Shown piece by piece: positions 26,910 through 34,821 of a stretch of DNA of 64,000 bases. This DNA is from DASRDB01 sp035652815. GTDB taxonomy: Bacteria; Chloroflexota; Ktedonobacteria; Ktedonobacterales; Ktedonobacteraceae. The stretch covers positions 186,001-250,000 of the forward strand of contig DASRDB010000003.1 in assembly GCA_035652815.1 (NCBI GenBank), in the 5' to 3' direction. Every line of letters begins with the position of its first letter. The first letter of the stretch is position 1. A model generated the notes under the pieces. That model saw nothing but the letters and a program-made list of their open reading frames with translations, did not search any database and was not told the origin of the DNA. The position numbers and the translations under genes were made by a program.

Positions 26910-28088
26910 ATGTCAGAGCAAGCGGATTTCATTATCATCGGAGGAGGCGTTATGGGTGCCAGCATTGCCTATTTCCTGGCGGAAAGGCAGGCCGGGCGGG
27001 TGTTGCTGCTGGAACGTCAGGCAATTTGCAACGGCACCACAGGCCGTTCGGGGGCCATTGTCAGACAGCACTACTCCAACGATTTCTCTATTCGCATGGC
27101 AAAAGCGAGCCTGCGCGTGTTCCAGCACTTTGATGCGCTGATTGGCGGCGACTGTGGCTTTCAGCAAACGGGCATGGTTGTGCTGGCAAACGAGGAGGGT
27201 GCGGACGCACTGCGGGCTAACGTCGCTATGCAGCAAGAGCAGGACGTGGACACCTGCCTGCTCTCTCCAGAAGAGGTGAGCGAGGCCGCGCCCGGCTATA
27301 CCGGCGAGGGCGTTACGCTGGCATGTTACGAACCAGAGGCCGGGGTAGCGGACCCGATGGCAACCACCACCAGTTTCGCTCAGCGGGCGCGAGAGCATGG
27401 AGCAACCATCCGCGAGGGAACGCCTGTCACCCAGATTTTGACGGAAGGCGAACAAGTGCGAGGCGTGCGAACTCCGGAGGGCGATATATCCGCTCCTATC
27501 GTCGTACTTGCCGCGAACGTGTGGAGCGTCCCGTTGGCGCAGGCGCTTCACATCAATTTACCGATTACCCCGACTCGTCATCCGATGGTGGCTCTACGGC
27601 GTCCGAACGATTTTGGTGGCCGAACCGAACTGCACGCGGTCGGCCTTGACCTGACCCGGCAGATTTACCTGCGCCCTGATATTGGTGGCATCACCCTGGT
27701 CGGCTCGACGGAAAACGTCTTTACGCTCAGCGATCCCGATTCCTACGCGCAGGGGCTGAGCGAAGACGAAATCGCGCACTTCCGCCAGCAGGCAAGTGGC
27801 AGCATTCCCGCGCTCTCACGTGCTGTTCCTCGCGGCGGCTGGGCTGGAATTTATGACGACACGCCGGATTTCCACCCCATACTTGACCGCCTCCCGCCAT
27901 ACGAGGGCCTGTACTGCGCGGCAGGTTTCAGCGGACATGGCTTCAAGTTAAGCCCGGTAATTGGTCAATGGATGGCCGGGGTCATCCTTACCGGAAACAA
28001 ACCAGAAGATATGCAGCACTTCGCCTTTGAGCGTTTCTCTAATGGCAACGAAATTCGACCTCGTTATTCTTCAGGAGTTCTCGGATAG
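26910..28088 (+). CDS. FAD-dependent amino-acid oxidase-like protein (DAO / sarcosine oxidase beta family)
   Basis: About 392 residues from ATG 26910 (GGAGGG upstream). The N-terminal FAD motif is DFIIIGGGVMGASIAYFLAE, followed by the conserved ATGxxGRSGAIVRQHYS-like segment (NGTTGRSGAIVRQHYSNDFS). The C-terminal block YCAAGFSGHGFKLSPVIGQ is typical of the glycine/sarcosine oxidase and dimethylglycine dehydrogenase group. It probably oxidises a secondary or alpha-amino compound. A redoxin gene follows 15 bases after its stop, perhaps handling the peroxide formed. Confidence 0.85.
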   Translation: MSEQADFIIIGGGVMGASIAYFLAERQAGRVLLLERQAICNGTTGRSGAIVRQHYSNDFSIRMAKASLRVFQHFDALIGGDCGFQQTGMVVLANEEGADALRANVAMQQEQDVDTCLLSPEEVSEAAPGYTGEGVTLACYEPEAGVADPMATTTSFAQRAREHGATIREGTPVTQILTEGEQVRGVRTPEGDISAPIVVLAANVWSVPLAQALHINLPITPTRHPMVALRRPNDFGGRTELHAVGLDLTRQIYLRPDIGGITLVGSTENVFTLSDPDSYAQGLSEDEIAHFRQQASGSIPALSRAVPRGGWAGIYDDTPDFHPILDRLPPYEGLYCAAGFSGHGFKLSPVIGQWMAGVILTGNKPEDMQHFAFERFSNGNEIRPRYSSGVLG

Positions 28089-28103
28089 AATAGGAGCAAC
28101 AGT

Positions 28104-28673
28104 ATGCGAGAAGATATCGTCCCTGGCGCGCGTTTCCCCGATTATGAACTGACCGACCATGCACGCACTCGTAGAAAGCTAAGCGAACTGCAAGGCAACG
28201 ATCCTATGATTCTCATCCTTTCTCGCGGTCATTACTGCCCCAAAGATCACCAGCAGCACCTCGAACTCGCTGCGTTCTATCCCAAAATCGCGGTGGCATA
28301 TACACAAATCGTCACCATCTCCACGGACAACATCCTGGAGAGCAACGAATTCCGCTCGGCGGTCGGGGCGCAATGGACGTTTCTCTCCGACCCGGGCCGA
28401 AAAGTGCAGCAGGACCTGCAAATACAGGAATACACTGACCCACACCATAACCCGATGATTCCGCACACGCTTGTGCTTGAACCAGGGCTTATCATCTACA
28501 AAATCTATAATGGCTACTGGTTCTGGGGCCGTCCATCTACTATGGATCTCTGGCAAGACCTGCGCGAGGTCACCAAAAAGTGCCGCCCAGACTGGGACCT
28601 CTCCGCTCCTGGTCTGCGCGAAAACTGGGAGGGCGACAAGACACAACATTATCCCTACAAAGCAAGGCGATAG
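28104..28673 (+). CDS. AhpC/TSA-type redoxin
   Basis: 189 residues with a thioredoxin fold of the peroxiredoxin type. The likely peroxidatic cysteine is in SRGHYCPKDHQQHLEL (about residue 46), in the position of the family Pxxx(T/S)xxC loop, but the usual Thr/Ser is replaced by His-Tyr context. Other hallmarks: FPDYELTD start, ISTDNILESNEF and FLSDPGRKVQQDL. GGAGC lies upstream of the ATG. Probably co-transcribed with the FAD oxidase. Reducing partner unknown. Confidence 0.75.
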   Translation: MREDIVPGARFPDYELTDHARTRRKLSELQGNDPMILILSRGHYCPKDHQQHLELAAFYPKIAVAYTQIVTISTDNILESNEFRSAVGAQWTFLSDPGRKVQQDLQIQEYTDPHHNPMIPHTLVLEPGLIIYKIYNGYWFWGRPSTMDLWQDLREVTKKCRPDWDLSAPGLRENWEGDKTQHYPYKARR

Positions 28674-28711
28674 CCTGCAGACGGAACACACACCTCTTCT
28701 CAAAACTCTCA

Positions 28712-30088
28712 TTACTCCTGTTGGCGAACGGCGGCGACGATGACGCTGATGTTGTCTTTTCCGCCGCCGTTGATGGCCGCCTGGACCAGCAGGTCGCATA
28801 TCTGAGAGGTGTAGGATGCGCTGTTCTGGATGATTTGCTCGATCTGGGAGTCGCGCACCATTTCCCAGACGCCATCGGAGCAAAGTACGAGCAGGTCGTC
28901 GATCATGAGCGGGACAACGTAGGTATCGACTTTGACGGAGGAGCGATTGCCCAGGCTGCGATAGATTTCGTTGCGGCGAGGGTGGGTATAGACTTCATCC
29001 TGAGTGATGGCTCCCATTTCGACAAGGCGGGCCACCGTCGAATGATCCTGGGTGATCTTTACCAGGCCATCGGACTCGCGGTAGAGGTAGGTGCGGCTAT
29101 CACCGACGTTGGCGATATAAGCAGTGTTGCCTATCACTAGAGCGGCAGTGAGGGTAGTACCCATGTCGGCCTGCTTTTGACGGTTGCGTTGATAGACAGC
29201 CAGATTGGCGTTGTGTACAGCCTCGGCCAGGATTTCTTCACAGGTGGCGTCGTCAAGCTCATCGTTCATGCCGGATAGGGCAAGGTCTAATGCTTTTCTG
29301 AAGGCTTCGATGGCAAGCGTACTCGCTTCCTTTCCGTTGCCATGTCCACCCATGCCGTCGGCAACCACAAAGAGGCCGACAGGCTGCGGGCCATGTTTAG
29401 AGGTATGCAGGCTGGGTAGAGCGAGCAGGTTATCCTCGTTGGGCTGCCCTTTGCGTTTGACGCCAGCATCCAGGCCAGTACTTGCTTCGAGGTAGACCGA
29501 ACTGGTGCCGGAAGGAGTTTCGGGTTCTGCTACGGCTATAGGAACAGTTGAGGCTTCGCTGTATTCATAGTAGGGATTGGAGGACGAACTGCTATAGTTG
29601 CCATAGCTCCCATATGAACTGTACTGGTAACTGGGAGGCTGCACGTCGAAACGCACATTACGGCTCGTTCTGGCGGGAGCGGAAGCCACAGGCTCAGGTA
29701 CCGTTGGTTCATCATTATAAGACACCTGGGAACGAGCATCCTGCAAGTCATCTTCAAAAGATTGATGCAATTCGCGCTCGCGCCACCAGTAGAGGGCCAT
29801 GCGTAAGGCGAGCAGGACGATGACAGTCCAGATGACAAAAAGGGTCAGCGAGAGCAGGGAGAGGCTGAGCAATGCCGGGAGGATGGCCAGCCCGCGCATT
29901 GCCCAGAGTCGCGAGAGGGTTGGCAGGACGCGGAACAGCAAGCGCCATGCCCAGGGAGGAAAGCCGCCCGTCAGCGAGGCCAGGAGAATGCTCGCGACCA
30001 CTAGAAGCGCAAGTGTGCCTCGCCTGACCCAGGGATTGGCTCGATAGGACGCCTTGTAGTGTTCAAGCATACCAGTTTGTGCGAGCAT
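28712..30088 (-). CDS. PP2C-family Ser/Thr phosphatase with N-terminal membrane anchor (module 1)
   Basis: About 458 residues from the ATG at 30088 (GGAGG upstream). Two or three hydrophobic segments occur in the first 115 residues, then a low-complexity Ser/Tyr linker. The phosphatase domain covers about 205-458: RKGQPNEDNLLAL, FVVADGMGGHGNG, IANVGDSRTYLYR, ITQDHSTVARLVEMG, VLCSDGVWEMV and GGGKDNISVIVA give all metal-binding aspartates. It probably reverses phosphorylation by PknB-type kinases. The upstream gene encodes a secreted beta-sandwich; the same gene pair is repeated at 49723-52255. Confidence 0.92.
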   Translation of the reverse strand: MLAQTGMLEHYKASYRANPWVRRGTLALLVVASILLASLTGGFPPWAWRLLFRVLPTLSRLWAMRGLAILPALLSLSLLSLTLFVIWTVIVLLALRMALYWWRERELHQSFEDDLQDARSQVSYNDEPTVPEPVASAPARTSRNVRFDVQPPSYQYSSYGSYGNYSSSSSNPYYEYSEASTVPIAVAEPETPSGTSSVYLEASTGLDAGVKRKGQPNEDNLLALPSLHTSKHGPQPVGLFVVADGMGGHGNGKEASTLAIEAFRKALDLALSGMNDELDDATCEEILAEAVHNANLAVYQRNRQKQADMGTTLTAALVIGNTAYIANVGDSRTYLYRESDGLVKITQDHSTVARLVEMGAITQDEVYTHPRRNEIYRSLGNRSSVKVDTYVVPLMIDDLLVLCSDGVWEMVRDSQIEQIIQNSASYTSQICDLLVQAAINGGGKDNISVIVAAVRQQE

Positions 30089-30117
30089 GAGATAAACCTC
30101 CATCTAGATGAGGGCGC

Positions 30118-30912
30118 TTAAGCCATAGTGCCGAGCGTGGTTTCGAGGAAAGATGTCACCTGAACCATGGAGTCATTGAGCATCAGGACGCGAATGCCGC
30201 CGAAGCCACTGGTCAGTGATGGGTCGGTGACGGTGAGCATCCAGTTGGCTGGTTCGGGCTGGCCGCTCTGCCAGGCCTTCAGGGAGAGCGTGGCTCCCAG
30301 GGCGCGGAAACGGATGGTGTACATCGCGCCATCCTTTGGCTTGAAAGGCACGCTGCCGAGCGGTTTGATGACGCCGTTGACGCTGCGCAGGATTTGTAAT
30401 TGCTTGCCATCGAGTAGAGCTTTATACCAGTTTTTAGGGTCTGTCCAGCGCAGTACCGCGCCGAAGTTGGCCTTATCCTGGTGAAAATGGTTCATTGAAG
30501 CGGTGAAAAGCACTTCGGCATTGGTGATGGTCGGGCCGAGAATGGCGTTGAAAGTACCCTGGCCGTTGGCTATCTGCCCGGCGTTGTTGGTGATCGAGAA
30601 GACCTCGATGCTATTGGCATCTCCCATCCACTGCCGACCGTCGGAGGCGGTTCCCCATAAAATCTGCGGCTTGCGCTGAAAAGTATCATGAGCCAGCATC
30701 ATCACGCCAGTGGGCAATGGTGTAGGAGTTGCCGGGGTCTTACCGGACCCAGAAGGCGTAGGAGACGCTGTAACAGGCGTGGTTTTGGGCATATTCGCAT
30801 CCATGCCAAGCGTCAAAGCCGCCTCTATTGAATGGGCGAAAATGCCCGCGAACAGGCCGAAAAGCATACAGAGACTGATAGTGATAAAAACGATCCATTT
30901 TAAGCGATGCAT
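30118..30912 (-). CDS. Membrane-anchored or secreted beta-sandwich protein (module 1)
   Basis: 264 residues. An N-terminal signal-anchor (WIVFITISLCMLFGLFAGIFA) is followed by a Pro/Thr-rich stalk (TTPVTASPTPSG...) and a domain of about 190 residues. The domain contains HDTFQRKPQILWGTASDGRQWMGD, ...NFGAVLRWTDPKNWYKALLDG... and MYTIRFRALGATLSLKAWQ, the layout of a concanavalin/LamG-like (DUF1080-like) glucanase fold. No catalytic residues can be assigned. A clear paralogue is encoded at 51395-52255, also directly upstream of a PP2C gene. Confidence 0.7.
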   Translation of the reverse strand: MHRLKWIVFITISLCMLFGLFAGIFAHSIEAALTLGMDANMPKTTPVTASPTPSGSGKTPATPTPLPTGVMMLAHDTFQRKPQILWGTASDGRQWMGDANSIEVFSITNNAGQIANGQGTFNAILGPTITNAEVLFTASMNHFHQDKANFGAVLRWTDPKNWYKALLDGKQLQILRSVNGVIKPLGSVPFKPKDGAMYTIRFRALGATLSLKAWQSGQPEPANWMLTVTDPSLTSGFGGIRVLMLNDSMVQVTSFLETTLGTMA

Positions 30913-30946
30913 AGATTCACCTCATTTTTTCATTGCAACATAAAAT

Positions 30947-32902
30947 TCATAAAAGGGTAAATGTTTTTGTAGGGACGCGATTCATCGCGTCCTCCTCGGT
31001 AGCGCGTCGATTCAATGGGGAGGACGCGATCAATCGCGTCCCTACATTGGCGGCGTGCGTGTTGAGACCGGTGGACGCGATCAATCGCGTCCCTACATTA
31101 CGTGGATAACTATTGGAAACGGGTTGTTTGGTTGGGACGATCTCTGGCGAGTAGGTGCCGGGCGTGTAGCGGGTGATATTGAGGGTCGCCAGGGATTGTA
31201 GCTGGTCGTGAATCCACATGACGCCGGGCTGCACCTGGCCGGTTTCGGGATTGGTTGAGCCGGTGTAGGCGCGATTCGCCATATCGACCATGTCGTTGAG
31301 CAGGGCGAAGGAGGAGGCTTTGCCCAACTGGGCGTCGCTCATGAAGACGATCTGTTTGGCGTCGCTGCGCATCTGGGCGAGCCACTGCTGGACGTTGCTC
31401 ATGGCAGTGATTATCTGGGCGGCCTTTCTGCGCATATCATCGGTCGCGCCGGGGGTATTGAGCAGGCCGTTGAGATGATGCAGGATGTGCGTGAGGTAGC
31501 TGGGCGGCGTCTGGTCGGGGCCTTGCACGTTTATCAGGCCGACGCTGGCGAGATGTGGCGTCACTGGCACGTCCATATTCGGTGGCATATCCGGTTGGAT
31601 GTAGGAGAGGCCATCCAGGTAGGCCAGGGTGCGTAAGGTCTGGCGGCGCACAAAGCCCAGGTCGGGGTTTTCTTCCCAGCGGTCTCGCGCGCTGACCGTC
31701 CATTCCTGAAGCTTTTCGGTATTGCGGAACAGCCAGTTGCTCAGACCGCCCGGCAACTCCATTTCATTCAACAAGGGGTCGGATGCGAGCAGGTGGCGCA
31801 GGTGGTCGAGCAGGCTGTAATGATTGGCGTCTCGCGGGTCTGGCGTCTGGGAGATTTCACCGTAGAAACGCCACGTGCTGTAATCAGGCGAAGGCGAGAT
31901 CGGCGCTGGTGTGGTAGGTTCTTCAGTAATCAGGAAACGGCTGGTGATGGCTAGCAGGTTGGTGTGCTGCGCATCGCCTGAATAAAGGAAATGGATATTG
32001 CCCTGGCTGAGCGCGAGCCTACCAAGCGGGATGACGGTGGAGTCTCCCTGGCTGTTATCGCTCAGGAGCCAGGCATAGTAGCTATTGCCGGAAGTGGGAG
32101 CGGGGACGGAATGCAGATCAATTAAAATCTGGTCATTCAAGCCCTGGTTGCTGTTCTCGCTCACCTGCTCGCTGCTGAGAAAATAGACATGGCCGATTAC
32201 TGGCGGAGCCGCAGGAGCCGTATTCGTAGTCGCGGGATGATACAGGAACAGGTAGTAGCCCACGCCAGCGCCGCCAAGCAGAAGCAGCGATAACACCACC
32301 AGCAGCACCAGAACAGCGCGAGAACTGCGGCGCTTTGGTTGCGGCGGCGGAACCGGCGGCACGAAGGCGGGCGGCTGTACGTTTGGCAGAGGCGTAGATG
32401 GATTTCTATGCAAAGGTGAGGATGGGTTTTTATGCATAGGCGAGGACGTGGGTTTTGGCGGAGCGACCACGTTCGGCTGCTGGGAAGCCTGAGTTAGCGG
32501 GACGGTCTTGCGCGTGGTGATAACCGGTTCGGGTGGAACCAGGGGCCGCGTTCTGGCGGTTTTTGCCATCGCGCGCTGGTGTGAAACGGCTACGCGGCTC
32601 TCTTCCAGGGCTTTTGAAAGCGCGTCCATAGAGACATAGCTGGGGAAGCCGTAGCGCGAGGCAAGCTGGCGGAGGTATTCGTTACCCGCGATCACAAAAA
32701 CGATGGCGAGGTTCTGCTGCCGTTTGATGTGCTTGAGATCGCTGAAATCTTCCGGGCGCTGGAATAAGCGGGCGCGCCCGGAAGATGGCAGCAGAATTAC
32801 TACAGGCTTTTTTTGCTGACCTATAGCCTCGAAGACCGCGTCCTTTTCGTCGGCGGGTTCGATATAGAGAATGCAAAATTCACCAGAGTCGTTATGCTTC
32901 AT
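30947..32902 (-). CDS. Single-pass membrane protein of unknown function with REP-encoded C-terminus
   Basis: About 651 residues from the ATG at 32902 (TGGAG upstream). The first 100 residues look like a small alpha/beta domain, perhaps receiver or flavodoxin-like (FCILYIEPADEKDAVFEAI ... VVILLPSSGRARLF). After a proline-rich linker, one membrane helix (AVLVLLVVLSLLLLGGAGVGYYLF, about 200-223) precedes a large extracytoplasmic domain of no known family. The last about 50 residues are translated REP palindromes: NVGTRLIAS twice and DAMNRVPT once. Same strand as the PP2C module 1 and possibly part of its operon. Confidence 0.6.
   Translation of the reverse strand: MKHNDSGEFCILYIEPADEKDAVFEAIGQQKKPVVILLPSSGRARLFQRPEDFSDLKHIKRQQNLAIVFVIAGNEYLRQLASRYGFPSYVSMDALSKALEESRVAVSHQRAMAKTARTRPLVPPEPVITTRKTVPLTQASQQPNVVAPPKPTSSPMHKNPSSPLHRNPSTPLPNVQPPAFVPPVPPPQPKRRSSRAVLVLLVVLSLLLLGGAGVGYYLFLYHPATTNTAPAAPPVIGHVYFLSSEQVSENSNQGLNDQILIDLHSVPAPTSGNSYYAWLLSDNSQGDSTVIPLGRLALSQGNIHFLYSGDAQHTNLLAITSRFLITEEPTTPAPISPSPDYSTWRFYGEISQTPDPRDANHYSLLDHLRHLLASDPLLNEMELPGGLSNWLFRNTEKLQEWTVSARDRWEENPDLGFVRRQTLRTLAYLDGLSYIQPDMPPNMDVPVTPHLASVGLINVQGPDQTPPSYLTHILHHLNGLLNTPGATDDMRRKAAQIITAMSNVQQWLAQMRSDAKQIVFMSDAQLGKASSFALLNDMVDMANRAYTGSTNPETGQVQPGVMWIHDQLQSLATLNITRYTPGTYSPEIVPTKQPVSNSYPRNVGTRLIASTGLNTHAANVGTRLIASSPLNRRATEEDAMNRVPTKTFTLL
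30969..31096. repeat. Three GTAG-footed REP palindromes inside the coding end of a gene
   Basis: Direct copy 30969-30992 and inverse copies 31022-31045 and 31073-31096. Each is GTAG next to GGACGCGAT/ATCGCGTCC arms with a 2-base loop (24 bases). All lie in the last codons of the membrane protein gene at 30947-32902 and are read in frame: the inverse copies give NVGTRLIAS, the direct copy gives DAMNRVPT. Confidence 0.9.
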
Positions 32903-32938
32903 CGTGGTCTCCACTTCCAGGGCAGTTGCTTCCGCTCG

Positions 32939-34012
32939 TTACATCAGGCCTAAACGCACTACGCGATCTTTACGCCGCCTGCGCACGAGCAGCTTTTCTT
33001 TTTTGCGCGCCAGACTATATGGGACATCACCCACCTTGCGGCGCATACGCGCATTCCAGGAAGGCAAAGGCGCCGTATAAAACAGGTCAAGACTTTCAAA
33101 GACCTCGATATCGTAGGGTTCATCGTAGTAGGGTTCCGGTTCGCGAGCAAAGGCCGTTCCGCAGGTATGAATAAACGCGCCGAGGACAACGAGAATGCCA
33201 CCTGCATACCCCAACACAGGCAGGGTCTCATGTAGATAGAGATTGGCGATTACGGCTCCCAGCACCGGCTCAAGAATGTAGATAAAGGAGACGGTGACAG
33301 GTGAGATATATTTTTGCAACAGGACGGTCAGCAGGGTCGGCAGGAAGGTGCAGGCTCCTGCGACGTAGAGAATGATCCAGACATCTTTTGGCAGCGACAG
33401 GTGAACGGACTGCCAGTTGCCAAAGAGCAAGACGACCAGGTTGCCCCACAGGGCCATTGTCAGCAATTCGATACCGAAAAGGGGCCAGGGAGCAACTTCG
33501 GCTTTTTGCTCAGAGTCGGAGAGAAAGACGTAACAGGTAAAAAAGATGCCGCCGAGAAAGGCAATCATCGCGCCGCGCCATCCACCCATCTCTGAATTGC
33601 TGATGAGCAGAACGGTGCCGACGACGGAGAGCAGACCGGCGATCCAGGTCGCGGCGCGAATGGGCTGGCGTAGGAAAAGCCAGGCAAAGATGGCGGCCAG
33701 GAAGCCATTGAGCGCCGGAAAGAAAGCAGTGCTGGTGGCAGTCGTATATTTCAAGGCGATGGCGATGGTGAACAGCGCCAGGGCAAGCGTGCTGCCAAGC
33801 AGAAGGCCGCGCTTCATGGTCGCCGCGTTCATCTGTCTCCAGGAACAAAGAATGATGAGCAGGGCAAGCGGAACCAGGGCCATCATCTCAAAGTAGGAGA
33901 AGATGATGGGGTCTATACGCTCCAGCGCCTCTTTCGCTATCGCGTAGTAGGTAGCGAAAAAGACGGTATTGAGTAGAAACGCGAGACCAGCAATGGCTTT
34001 CATTTTCGACAT
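32939..34012 (-). CDS. DMT-superfamily (EamA) transporter
   Basis: 357 residues with ten hydrophobic segments forming two EamA repeats; LNTVFFATYYAIAKEAL opens the first and CYVFLSDSEQKAEVAPWPLFGIELL the second. VSFIYILEPVLGAVIANLYLHETL is the typical final motif of the family. A basic, arginine-rich C-terminal tail of about 70 residues follows the last helix, an unusual extension. Substrate unknown; families of this type export amino acids or metabolites. AAGGAAT upstream of the ATG. Confidence 0.85.
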   Translation of the reverse strand: MSKMKAIAGLAFLLNTVFFATYYAIAKEALERIDPIIFSYFEMMALVPLALLIILCSWRQMNAATMKRGLLLGSTLALALFTIAIALKYTTATSTAFFPALNGFLAAIFAWLFLRQPIRAATWIAGLLSVVGTVLLISNSEMGGWRGAMIAFLGGIFFTCYVFLSDSEQKAEVAPWPLFGIELLTMALWGNLVVLLFGNWQSVHLSLPKDVWIILYVAGACTFLPTLLTVLLQKYISPVTVSFIYILEPVLGAVIANLYLHETLPVLGYAGGILVVLGAFIHTCGTAFAREPEPYYDEPYDIEVFESLDLFYTAPLPSWNARMRRKVGDVPYSLARKKEKLLVRRRRKDRVVRLGLM

Positions 34013-34100
34013 GGATGATTCCTTTTTGTACGACGGATTACGGTTTATGACGAGTTTGCCCTCTACACCGGACCAGATTTACCCCGCACCGTCCCACCCC

Positions 34101-34129
34101 GGGACAGGCACAAGGCCCCCTATCCCTAC
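34101..34129 (-). repeat. Short REP-like copy of the GGGACAGG family
   Basis: Inverse copy beginning GGGACAGGCACAAGGCCCCC and ending TCCCTAC, 29 bases. It is an internally shortened relative of the 50-base copies that flank the RAYT gene at 47270-48257. It lies between the DMT gene and speD. Confidence 0.75.
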
Positions 34130-34134
34130 GCAGT

Positions 34135-34518
34135 TCAGGCCGCCTTAAGCTTTTGAGAAGGGCGAGGGGAGCGCGTGGCTCTGGTGACGGCCCGGACTTC
34201 TATGTCGGTTGGGGCAAACATTTCTCTGGCAAAATTAATGACTTCTTCTACGTCGAACTCGTTACAGGAAAAAATATCCAGGTTGAGCATGCGGTAAGCG
34301 GGCCAGGCATGCAGGCTGACGTGGCTGGTGGCGATGATGACGAAGCCGGAATAGCCGTCGTCCAGCGGGTTGCTCGTTTTGATGTCGCGCAGGAAGACCG
34401 GACTGACTTTTTGCATATCGATGCGCTTCGGGTATTCGTCGATGACCCGCCTCAAATGCGCCTCATTCGCTAAGAGGCCAGGATCACAGCCGTAGAGGTC
34501 GAGCATGACGTGTAACAT
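34135..34518 (-). CDS. speD: S-adenosylmethionine decarboxylase-like proenzyme (SpeD family)
   Basis: 127 residues from ATG 34518 (AAGGAGC upstream), the usual length of the short prokaryotic SpeD. The autocleavage region reads TSHVSLHAWPAYRMLNLDIFSCNEFD; the serine that becomes the pyruvoyl group and the following His-x-x-x-His are kept, but the residue before the Ser is Thr where Glu is usual (ESH). The C-terminal cysteine motif is present as FSCNEFD. It may make decarboxylated AdoMet for spermidine, but some SpeD homologues act on arginine or ornithine, so the substrate is uncertain. No speE is nearby. Confidence 0.8.
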   Translation of the reverse strand: MLHVMLDLYGCDPGLLANEAHLRRVIDEYPKRIDMQKVSPVFLRDIKTSNPLDDGYSGFVIIATSHVSLHAWPAYRMLNLDIFSCNEFDVEEVINFAREMFAPTDIEVRAVTRATRSPRPSQKLKAA

Positions 34519-34821
34519 AGGTTGCTCCTTGTTCTCTTGTGTTGATATATGTTGCACAAGCCATAATCCCGTTTTTCGTAGATGGTGACGAGAAATTCGA
34601 GAGATGCAATTCAGATGGGGTGAACGCCATTCATCGCGTTCCAACAACCCATCTGCGGTGTTTCGTTCGTCATCCGTTCCTACGAAAGACTTTTTATATG
34701 CTTGCTTATGAGGTAGTATACCGGGGAAAAGCCGCCTGCCTGAAAGTTTTTGATATTACCTGGATGTATGACATTCAAAAAAAATGAGGTTGGGGCGTCC
34801 CATAAATTTGATATGTGGATT
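34519..34821. other. Intergenic region with a degenerate REP
   Basis: 303 bases between the large ATPase gene and speD. It holds a decayed REP (34619-34646: GTGAACGCCATTCATCGCG then TTCCAAC), in which the GTAG foot reads GTTG. Nothing else recognised. Confidence 0.5.
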
